Assembly: GCA_021159385.1 (NCBI GenBank) | Contig: JAGGRW010000057.1 | Location: 1 to 33,943 of the forward strand | DNA from: Methanosarcinales archaeon | GTDB lineage: Archaea; Halobacteriota; Methanosarcinia; Methanosarcinales; Methanogasteraceae | DNA: 33,943 bases | Direction of reading: 5' to 3' | Shown: in pieces, positions 9,045 to 16,864 of the stretch | Position numbering within the stretch: the first letter of the stretch is position 1 | Layout: every line of letters begins with the position of its first letter | Position numbers and translations under genes: made by a program | Notes under the pieces: model-generated | What the model saw: the letters and a program-made list of their open reading frames with translations, nothing else | Database searches by the model: none | What the model was told of the DNA's origin: nothing

Positions 9045-10031
9045 ATGGCAGGGACGTTCATTTCGGAAATCGATATCGAAGAGTTCAGAGGCATCAAAAA
9101 ATGCAACGAGCCCATAAAACTATCGAAATTCAATGTTCTGATCGGGAAAAATAATTCCGGCAAATCAACTCTCCTCGAAGCCCTGTATCTATTCCCATCG
9201 CCTGGGGTCCGATCCGTTTATGAAGAGCATAATAAAATCGACCATGTAACAAGACTTCATAGTGGATATGGTGGTTTGGTTTATGGGTATTCAGGAAACG
9301 CCACGATCACGTACAACGTCAATAAAAATAAAACTTTATTTACTATCGAAATCACAAGTGGCGGCGGAACAAATGTTTTCATCGACAATGAGCTGACCGG
9401 TTCCACTGAAAATATTTGTAAAATGCTGGAGATGCCGGAACGCGATCTCAAAAATATCTCAATCTACATTCCGAATGACACCAAAACCCTCGACAGATAT
9501 GCCGAATACGTCACGTCGATGGAGATGGAGATTGTCAAGAGCGGTGCAACCAGGCGGATCGCAGAGTTCGTTAATCAGTGCATCGATGAAAAATACACAG
9601 AAGTTTTATGGAAAAGCGGGGGACTGTCCTGTAGAAAGGAATTGCCTGACGGATACCCACTATATCCTAAATTAGACGATCTTGGAGACGGTATAAAGAG
9701 GGCAACCATCCTCACGCTCCTTTTAGAGGCGTGTTCGCCCCGCATGGTACTCTGGGACGATTTTGAGAGTGCGTCACATCCGACACTCATCGGAGCAGAG
9801 CTTAAATGGCTGGCAGAGCGGGACTGGCAGGTGGTTCTCTCCACACATAGTATAGATGTTCTCTATCAGTTGCTGGAGCTGGAAATCAGTCCCGATGATC
9901 TTCAGATACTCCAGATGAAGAAATTGAATGACGGCACGCTCCTTCACGAGTCGATGACAATCGACGAACTGGACGATCTGATGAATGCAAACGCAGATCC
10001 CAGGCGGCTCGTCGATGCATTAGGAGTTTAG
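9045..10031 (+). CDS. AAA_15/AAA_21-type (RecF/OLD-like) ATPase
   Basis: IDIEEFRGIKKCNEPIKLSKFNVLIGKNNSGKSTLLEALYLF (Walker A), LGDGIKRATILTLLLEA, MVLWDDFESASHPTL (Walker B-like), QVVLSTHSIDVL. ATG 9045 preferred over TTG 9006. Confidence 0.85.
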   Translation: MAGTFISEIDIEEFRGIKKCNEPIKLSKFNVLIGKNNSGKSTLLEALYLFPSPGVRSVYEEHNKIDHVTRLHSGYGGLVYGYSGNATITYNVNKNKTLFTIEITSGGGTNVFIDNELTGSTENICKMLEMPERDLKNISIYIPNDTKTLDRYAEYVTSMEMEIVKSGATRRIAEFVNQCIDEKYTEVLWKSGGLSCRKELPDGYPLYPKLDDLGDGIKRATILTLLLEACSPRMVLWDDFESASHPTLIGAELKWLAERDWQVVLSTHSIDVLYQLLELEISPDDLQILQMKKLNDGTLLHESMTIDELDDLMNANADPRRLVDALGV

Positions 10032-10032
10032 A

Positions 10033-10716
10033 ATGCAGGTGAGTATGGGCGTGGACGACCCATCAGAACTCTGGTCTTTTGTCGGAACCGGCGATGGTAC
10101 AGATGAATTTCACATATTAAAGGCGATTGCAGAGCGATACAGTGGAACGCGCACTTTATGGTTCCCAAAATCTCCATTCGGTAAGAAAACCGGATTGTCA
10201 GTACTCAATTCGATCAACACCACCATTGATCACTACCCCGGAATTAGCACATTCCTATTTCTGATCGATAGGGAACACATCGGTCAGGAACTGAATAATT
10301 CTGGAATCAGAGAACTGATTAAACAAAGATTATCAAATAGACACGTAAAAATCATTGAAACGGATGATGATGCACCAGACGGAGCATTCATAGCAAAAGG
10401 GGAATTGGGCTCCCACAAATTGCAGATTTACGTGACGATTCATGGAATCGATTTGAAAATAGAAGAGGAGATCTCAAAGTTGATAGAACTGGAAAAGAAG
10501 AGAACAATTCCGCCAGAGAAGAAACACCTCAAGGATTTCTTCGGAAAAGATGGTAAAAGAAGTATAGGACAGGGCGCTGCGAAGTTGATTGCGGGGGCAA
10601 ACAAAAACAACCTCAAAACGAGCTTTCCTGCCATGACATTCATTTTGAATGCGATAGAGCTCCAAACACGACCCGTTATCCCAGTTTCGCGGCATCACCG
10701 CGCACGATCTTCCTGA
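10033..10716 (+). CDS. Uncharacterised protein coupled to the ATPase; possible degenerate TOPRIM-like domain
   Basis: Starts immediately after the ATPase stop. GTGDGTDEFHILKAIAERY resembles the TOPRIM motif VEGxTDxxFL; FLFLIDREHIG resembles the DxD strand. Confidence 0.6.
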   Translation: MQVSMGVDDPSELWSFVGTGDGTDEFHILKAIAERYSGTRTLWFPKSPFGKKTGLSVLNSINTTIDHYPGISTFLFLIDREHIGQELNNSGIRELIKQRLSNRHVKIIETDDDAPDGAFIAKGELGSHKLQIYVTIHGIDLKIEEEISKLIELEKKRTIPPEKKHLKDFFGKDGKRSIGQGAAKLIAGANKNNLKTSFPAMTFILNAIELQTRPVIPVSRHHRARSS

Positions 10717-11647
10717 ACCTTTTGTGGGCATCGATGACCGCTTCGATCTTATCAGCGTCGGCACCAACGAGGCAGTCCACCCGCGGATCGTCCCGATATT
10801 CGTGCTCAAATGTGCGTGCCAGTTCAATCGGATCACCCCGGGCATGAGCCTCCGCGAACTCCCACACAAGCCCGATATCGGTTCCCGCGAGCCCGATATT
10901 CGCATAAGGAACTGCATACTCGTTGCCGTTGAATGCGATCGCAGTTCCACCCGCATCCCTCACGCACCCGAGCATCGCAGAGTCTGTGATCGAATCGCCG
11001 ATTGCGATCAGTTCGCGGGGAGTCTTGCCGCTGGCAGCAGCGATTGCTTCCAGTGCAGCTACCTTGCGTGCGCCTCCGACGACGCGCACCTGTGAAAATA
11101 CGTCTCCGAGCGCGGTATTCTTCAATTCATCGAAGTAAAAATCATCCAATTTTTGAAACATCACATCTTCGTCGTCAGTACTGAGAACAGCTTCTTCAAG
11201 GGAGCGTATGCGCGTAATGTCGTCTTCTGTGAGTTTCTCTCGCAATTTCTCGATCTCAAACTTCGTACATGCGATGTGATCTCTCTTTACACCGAGCGCT
11301 GCGCCGATCCGGTGGGCGTGCTGCTCGTAACTCGTGGAGATGATGTGCACATCCCAGTCATGCGAGAGCAGCCTCGCAATCAGGTCCTTTGCGCCGCCAA
11401 CGATTCTTGCGTGTGAGGTGACCCGGGTTATGTCATCTTCACTGATTCCGTGCGCTAAGAGGAACGGAACGATCAAGGCGAGCGTATCACCTGGCTCGTA
11501 ATTATGCCGACCAGCGAGCGCCAGGAGATCATCATACCGGCTGAGCGTCTCAAATATCGCATCTCCGTTCGGAACGAGTGATGCCACCTCGTAAGCATTG
11601 TCCTGCGGGGACAGCGGACCCTCCAGATCGAAGCAGATGACGTTCAT
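10676..11647 (-). CDS. Archaeal HAD-family hydrolase (EhaR-like)
   Basis: MNVICFDLEGPLSPQDNAYEVA (HAD motif I variant), VHIISTSYEQHA, ELIAIGDSITDSAML. Start placed at MNVICFD (11647). Confidence 0.8.
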   Translation of the reverse strand: MNVICFDLEGPLSPQDNAYEVASLVPNGDAIFETLSRYDDLLALAGRHNYEPGDTLALIVPFLLAHGISEDDITRVTSHARIVGGAKDLIARLLSHDWDVHIISTSYEQHAHRIGAALGVKRDHIACTKFEIEKLREKLTEDDITRIRSLEEAVLSTDDEDVMFQKLDDFYFDELKNTALGDVFSQVRVVGGARKVAALEAIAAASGKTPRELIAIGDSITDSAMLGCVRDAGGTAIAFNGNEYAVPYANIGLAGTDIGLVWEFAEAHARGDPIELARTFEHEYRDDPRVDCLVGADADKIEAVIDAHKRFRKIVRGDAAKLG

Positions 11648-11838
11648 GTCAGGAGATGCGACCTTCGGAGTTATCAAGTTATTGCACATGCATTGCTGCC
11701 AGCCCGGAGCTATACTGAACCACTGAACCGTACCTGTTTTTGGTAACCCCCGTTCAGCACCTCCCCTACATCAGATAAGTTTAATAATAGTTTAAAATAA
11801 AGTTTGAATGGAAACAGACAATCGAGGGGATTTGTTAC

Positions 11839-12216
11839 ATGACTACAATGAATGCACTCAATCAAACATTGTCAGACCTGCATGTGCGGGCTGCAATTGA
11901 GGCAAGCGCAATAGTGAGTCGGAATGGGGTGTTGATAACCGCGAATGCGCCGAAAGATGCGAGCCTCTTCGCTGCCATGGCGGCAACGATGCTTGGCGCA
12001 GCTGAAATTACCGCAGAGGGGTTACACCGGAAGGTTCCGGATCGTATGATCGTGGAATCGCGGTATGGGCGTCTGATCGTTACGGGGGCGGGCAGAAAGA
12101 TGCTTCTGGCGACACTGATCAATCCGAACACCAATCTTGGTATGGTGCTTGTGGAAATCGAAAAAACGACCGAGAATATCGTAAACATCGTCGAACGGAT
12201 TCGGAAACTGAATTAG
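11839..12216 (+). CDS. Roadblock/LC7 domain protein
   Basis: 125 aa; EASAIVSRNGVLITANAPKDASLFAAMAATMLGAAE...LIVTGAGRKMLLATLINPNTNLGMVLVEIEK. Confidence 0.8.
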   Translation: MTTMNALNQTLSDLHVRAAIEASAIVSRNGVLITANAPKDASLFAAMAATMLGAAEITAEGLHRKVPDRMIVESRYGRLIVTGAGRKMLLATLINPNTNLGMVLVEIEKTTENIVNIVERIRKLN

Positions 12217-12254
12217 GCGGATTTATGCGGAGTCAGGCTGACTCTAAACTCAGC

Positions 12255-13499
12255 TCATTCGATCCATACGACATCGACGGGATCACCTGAATCGAGCCCT
12301 TCCAGTTCCTCTTTGATTATGACGAACCCGTCGGATCCGGTGACCGAACTGAGGATTCCCGCTCCCGATGTCATCACAGGATGTGCTACGCCATCAGCGA
12401 CCCGCACTCGCGTGTACGTGACATACCCGATCTTCGATGCGATCTTTGCGCTGATGCGTGCATGCAATCTCGGTCTCGGTTCTGCGGGAATGCGCCCCAG
12501 TCTCATGACCGCGGGGCGTCCGAACTCGGATAGCGCAATCAGACATGCAACAGGGTAGCCAGGGAGCGAGAGCACAGGCGTTGGCGTGTAATTGGAATTG
12601 GGGTTGAAATCGTGATTGGAATTGGAATTGGAATTGGGATCATGATTGAGAGTGGGATGTGTATGCGCACGCGTGTCGCCGACAATTCCAAGTGCGGTGG
12701 GCTTCCCCGGACTCAAAGCAACACCATGCACCAGCAGAACTCCTGTGGATTCAATCGCTCCCGGCACATAATCCCGCGCCCCAACCGATGTGCCGCCGCA
12801 GAGAATGATCGCATCGTAGCCCTGACATGCGAGGATCTCCTTCTCGATCAGATCAGGATCATCGACGACGATATCCCTGTAAATCGGGATTCCGCCCCAT
12901 TTTTCAACGTAAAGACCGACCATGAGTCCGTTCGTCTCCCGAATCCCGTCCGCAGTCGATTTGCCTCTCGGAACGAGTTCAGACCCGGTCGGGATCACTG
13001 CGACCGTCGGGCGTTCATATACCGTAATATGTGATATGCCAAGCGTAGCAAGCATCGCAATATCACACCCCCGGAGCCTGTGCCCGACTCCAAAGACCGT
13101 GTCGCCCTTTGCGACGTCCTCCCCGATCAGGCTGACGTGTTTATTCGGGTGCACCGCAGAACGAATCTCGACACCGGGCAGCGTGTCCTCGATCATGACA
13201 ACGGCATCGGTCTCTTGCGGCATCGGGGAGCCTGTATGCACCCTCACGCAGCGGGCACCCTCTCGGATGAGAACCGGGTTCGATTGCGAGGCTCCGGTGG
13301 TGTCGTCTGCGCGAACAGCGTACCCGTCCATCGCAGCACGCCTGTGGTCAGGAACATCGATCTCTGATACGATCGCCTCTGCCGTGACTCTTCCCCGCGC
13401 ATCTTCGATCGACAGCTTCTCCGTTCTTTCGATCGGGCTTATTCGCTCCAGAAACATCTTTTTTGCAACATCGACACGGGTTCGCTTCCTGAAGACCAT
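12255..13499 (-). CDS. moeA: Molybdopterin molybdenumtransferase MoeA
   Basis: RAAMDGYAVRADDT, VRVHTGSPMPQETDAVVMIEDT, VIPTGSELV, ETNGLMVGLYVEKWG, ILCGGTSVGARDYVPGAIE, LSPGKPTALG, VLSLPGYPVACL. Confidence 0.95.
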   Translation of the reverse strand: MVFRKRTRVDVAKKMFLERISPIERTEKLSIEDARGRVTAEAIVSEIDVPDHRRAAMDGYAVRADDTTGASQSNPVLIREGARCVRVHTGSPMPQETDAVVMIEDTLPGVEIRSAVHPNKHVSLIGEDVAKGDTVFGVGHRLRGCDIAMLATLGISHITVYERPTVAVIPTGSELVPRGKSTADGIRETNGLMVGLYVEKWGGIPIYRDIVVDDPDLIEKEILACQGYDAIILCGGTSVGARDYVPGAIESTGVLLVHGVALSPGKPTALGIVGDTRAHTHPTLNHDPNSNSNSNHDFNPNSNYTPTPVLSLPGYPVACLIALSEFGRPAVMRLGRIPAEPRPRLHARISAKIASKIGYVTYTRVRVADGVAHPVMTSGAGILSSVTGSDGFVIIKEELEGLDSGDPVDVVWIE

Positions 13500-13667
13500 A
13501 GTGATGCAAAACGGTCTGTCCGTTATTCAACTTTTCGGGCGAGCGGCGCGGGTATGGATGCGTGCAATCGGTTTTTGATTCGTTAGGTGCAATTAACGAA
13601 AAAGTGCATTATTGGTTAATCCAGGATGACGAAAGATTGAATAGTTGCCAGATCCGATGTAACTGAT

Positions 13668-14945
13668 ATGCTGGATTTAACCAAGCTCTCTGAAATGAAT
13701 CCGTGGTGGAAGACTGGTATGGTCAAAAAAGAACTTGTGCCGCCGTACAGAAGAGCCGTATTTCTGGATATACAAAAATATATGAAACTAAGGCAAATAA
13801 TAGGAATCGTCGGCTTGCGCAGAACCGGCAAAACCACAATCATGCTTCAGACAATAGACAAGCTGCTCAAAGAAGGGACTGCACCGAAAAGAATTCTGTA
13901 TTTCTCATTTGATGAGGCGGCAGGGGGGATTACGGATATTATAGACCTATATCGTGAAAATATACTTAAAGAAGACCTCGATCTGGAAAAAACCTACATT
14001 GTGCTGGACGAGATCCAGAAACTGAAAGATTGGCAGAACAAAGTAAAGATATATTACGATCTGCATCCCGACATAAAATTTCTGATTTCCGGATCTGCAT
14101 CACTAAATATCCTGCTTGATGCAAAAGAAAGCCTGGCGGGCAGAATATTCTACTTCAACCTTGGCATACTCTCATTTAAAGAATTTCTTGAACTCAAAGG
14201 GAAAAACGTGGAGGAGATGAAGGAAAATTCCGACCTGTGGAAACATGAGATAAAAAGCGAAATAAGCAACTATCTATCGAAACCTTTTGCAGAGATAACT
14301 GATGTGGAGGATGAAATCGCAAAAAGGTACGTAAAAGAGAGCGTTATCGAAAAAACGGTGTTTCGGGATTTGAGTGCACTCTTCGAAGTGAAAGACATGG
14401 AACTTATAGAGAAACTGATACATATCATTGCGCAGAACCCGGGAATTATCATAAATCTCGATGATATCTCAAGAGAGGTTGGCAGAAGCAGGCAGACAGT
14501 TAGCAACTATCTTTATTATCTTAAAACATGCTTTATCGTAAAAGAAATGAAAAATTTCAGAGGATCGTTTAAGGTATCTTCCAGGAAGCTTAAAAAGTAC
14601 TATCTTGCCCATCCGTGTATCGCTCTTGCCCTTGAAAATCCGGAACCCGGGAAAGTTGCGGAGAACCTCATACAGTTTGTCACGAAATCCAGGCATTTCT
14701 GGAGAGAATCAGGCAAAGAGACCGACTTCATTCTGTTAGAAGACGGGTCAATCACGCCTATCGAATCCAAATATTCAAAGAAGGTCAGGATGCGGGATGT
14801 GAAAGGTCTGACAAAATTTATGGATAAATATGACATCATGACGGGTTTTGTCATAACAGAAGACTACGAGGCAGAAGAACAGTATAAAAACCATATCGTC
14901 AAATTCATTCCACTCTGGAAGTGGATTCTCGGAATCGAGAGATGA
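13668..14945 (+). CDS. AAA_14/DUF4143-type ATP-binding protein
   Basis: IIGIVGLRRTGKTTIMLQTI, TYIVLDEIQKLKDWQNKVKIYYDLHPDIKFLISGSAS, SLAGRIFYFNLGILSFKEFLEL, C-terminal nuclease-like ESGKETDFILLEDGSITPIESKYSKKV. Confidence 0.9.
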   Translation: MLDLTKLSEMNPWWKTGMVKKELVPPYRRAVFLDIQKYMKLRQIIGIVGLRRTGKTTIMLQTIDKLLKEGTAPKRILYFSFDEAAGGITDIIDLYRENILKEDLDLEKTYIVLDEIQKLKDWQNKVKIYYDLHPDIKFLISGSASLNILLDAKESLAGRIFYFNLGILSFKEFLELKGKNVEEMKENSDLWKHEIKSEISNYLSKPFAEITDVEDEIAKRYVKESVIEKTVFRDLSALFEVKDMELIEKLIHIIAQNPGIIINLDDISREVGRSRQTVSNYLYYLKTCFIVKEMKNFRGSFKVSSRKLKKYYLAHPCIALALENPEPGKVAENLIQFVTKSRHFWRESGKETDFILLEDGSITPIESKYSKKVRMRDVKGLTKFMDKYDIMTGFVITEDYEAEEQYKNHIVKFIPLWKWILGIER

Positions 14946-14966
14946 AAACTGCTGTGAAATAAAAAA

Positions 14967-14988
14967 CGATTTTTTTCACAAAAAATCG
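14967..14988. terminator. Putative terminator hairpin CGATTTTTT-TCAC-AAAAAATCG
   Basis: Perfect 9-bp stem in the convergent intergenic region. Confidence 0.45.
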
Positions 14989-15037
14989 AGTAAAAACTGC
15001 CCTTCGGGTGGGGGCTGGCGATATACTTTTTCGTAAA

Positions 15038-15072
15038 TAAAAAAAAGAGTTTGAGGGAGGTTATCCCTCAAA
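15038..15072 (-). terminator. Putative intrinsic terminator of the surface-protein operon
   Basis: Perfect 9-bp stem TTTGAGGGA-GGTTA-TCCCTCAAA; on the minus strand it is followed by CTCTTTTTTTTATTT. Confidence 0.6.
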
Positions 15073-15077
15073 TCCAT

Positions 15078-16862
15078 CTACATCCTGCGTCTGACAAGGT
15101 ACAGAGCCGCGAGCAGCCCCGCGATCGCGGAGACGCCGGCAAATCCGGGCAACCCCTTCTTCTTTGGCTTTGCGGCGCTCTTCTCTTCCGCGGCAGATTT
15201 CTCCCCTGCCGCCGATTGCTTCCCTGTCTGCGCAGGCGCAACCGTTCCCGTTGCTGCCGCAGTCGTCCCAGGTGATGCGGTCGGAGTTGCTGTTGCTGTC
15301 ACGGTCGGCGTCGGAGTTGCGTACAGGTCAGGCGGGTACGTTCCGCCACCGCCACCACCACCGTGGTTGCGGCTGCCACTGCCCTCAGGCTGATCGCTCA
15401 CGAGCCCGAATGTGCAGAGATGGGTCACGTTCGCCCATACGTAGTTTGCAGTCGTGTTTCTGCCGTTTGCAAGGCAGTAGGACGGACTCCCTTTGGTCAG
15501 TTTCACCCATCCGGTTCCGCTCACGAACTTGTAGATGTAGAGCGTGTCCTCAGAGACTCCGCCGAGCCGTGACTCGTTGTAGTCGATCCGGATCTGCACC
15601 CAGCTCGTCTGGTTCGTGTCGTTTTCAAGCGCAGAGGTTATGTTCGGGCTCACGTTCACCTCGACACCCATGATCAGCACATCATTTGATCCCAGGTTCG
15701 CAACGCTCCCGCCCGCGTCCGTACTGTTCTGTGGGTCAGCGAGCTCGGTTATGTTGATCGTACCCGTAACCGACGTGTTAGTGAGGCTGACGATTGCGGT
15801 CGAGTTGCCAGACGTACCGATAGCGCTTCCGCTTGAGACTGCCGTGTTGTTCGTTGCGGCGTTCACATTCACGGTCACCGGGCAAGTGTTTCTGCTTGAG
15901 ATGTTGTTGCTTGTTGCGTATACCGTCGCGGTTCCCATGCGCAATGCCGTGAAGTTTCCTGTACTGCTGTTGATCGTTCCGACGTACGTATCGCTGCTGT
16001 ACCACGTGAACGTCAGTCCTGTGACGTTGACCTCGCTCACAGTCTTGCCAGCAGCAGTGAAGACATTCGAATCGCCTACGCTCATATTCCATGAGGTCGG
16101 GGTCACATTGATGTGATCAAGGTCGCCGGTCGTCGTCTCGTTGATGACCCACGTGTCAGTGATCGTTCCGCCCGGAACCGTCGATGTGACAGTAGCGGTC
16201 AGCGTATTTGTGGAATTCGGACTGTCAGCAGCAACGATCCAGTTGCCGGATTTGCTCGCACCATGTGCGATCGTTCCCGGAGTGTAGTAGGATGTGCCGC
16301 TCGTAAGACTCCAGCCACCCGGAAGCGAGAGCGATATGTTGACGCCTTCTGCGTCTGCCGCACCACTTCCTCCCATGTTCTCGATCGTGTAGTCGAGTCT
16401 GACCGAATCACCGGTGTTAACGGTCGTCTGGTTCTTTGCAAGCGTCAGTTCGAGCACTGGCTTGTCCTGTATGGTCAGCACAGTCGTACCCGTCACTGGT
16501 GTTGCGGACCCTCCGTCGCTCGCGCTCGCTGTGACCTTGAGCGGACCCGAGTACGTGCCCGGAGTATTTGCAGTCACTGTCCATGTGAACGTCTTACTAC
16601 TGGTGTTGGAGGTGTATGTCTTCACCTGCTCAGCACTCTGTATCGTCACAGCACCGCCGGTGTTGTCCTGCAGCGTGGCTGTGACAGTTATGGTGCTACC
16701 GACTCCGCTTGCTTCGATGTTGGCTCTGACCGTAAACGAACCATCCTTGATTACAGAACTGTCATAGCTGAGTGTCCCGATCGATAGGGATGAGGTTGCG
16801 CCGGCAACCGGCACAATCCCGATCGCCAGCACAATCGCCATCAGTAATGCAGATCGTCTCAT
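15078..16862 (-). CDS. PGF-CTERM surface glycoprotein with Ig/BIG2-like domains
   Basis: Signal peptide MRRSALLMAIVLAIGIVPVAGA; BIG2-like INVTPTSWNMSVGDSNVFTA...; many N-x-S/T sequons; P/T linker; C-terminal KKKGLPGFAGVSAIAGLLAALYLVRRRM. Start placed at ATG 16862, behind SD GGAGGTGA. Confidence 0.88.
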   Translation of the reverse strand: MRRSALLMAIVLAIGIVPVAGATSSLSIGTLSYDSSVIKDGSFTVRANIEASGVGSTITVTATLQDNTGGAVTIQSAEQVKTYTSNTSSKTFTWTVTANTPGTYSGPLKVTASASDGGSATPVTGTTVLTIQDKPVLELTLAKNQTTVNTGDSVRLDYTIENMGGSGAADAEGVNISLSLPGGWSLTSGTSYYTPGTIAHGASKSGNWIVAADSPNSTNTLTATVTSTVPGGTITDTWVINETTTGDLDHINVTPTSWNMSVGDSNVFTAAGKTVSEVNVTGLTFTWYSSDTYVGTINSSTGNFTALRMGTATVYATSNNISSRNTCPVTVNVNAATNNTAVSSGSAIGTSGNSTAIVSLTNTSVTGTINITELADPQNSTDAGGSVANLGSNDVLIMGVEVNVSPNITSALENDTNQTSWVQIRIDYNESRLGGVSEDTLYIYKFVSGTGWVKLTKGSPSYCLANGRNTTANYVWANVTHLCTFGLVSDQPEGSGSRNHGGGGGGGTYPPDLYATPTPTVTATATPTASPGTTAAATGTVAPAQTGKQSAAGEKSAAEEKSAAKPKKKGLPGFAGVSAIAGLLAALYLVRRRM

Positions 16863-16864
16863 AT

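Noticed and set aside
12922-13578. 218-aa plus-strand ORF
   Set aside because: Antisense to moeA, whose family match is unambiguous.
16113-16787. 224-aa plus-strand ORF
   Set aside because: Antisense to the PGF-CTERM protein gene, no family features.
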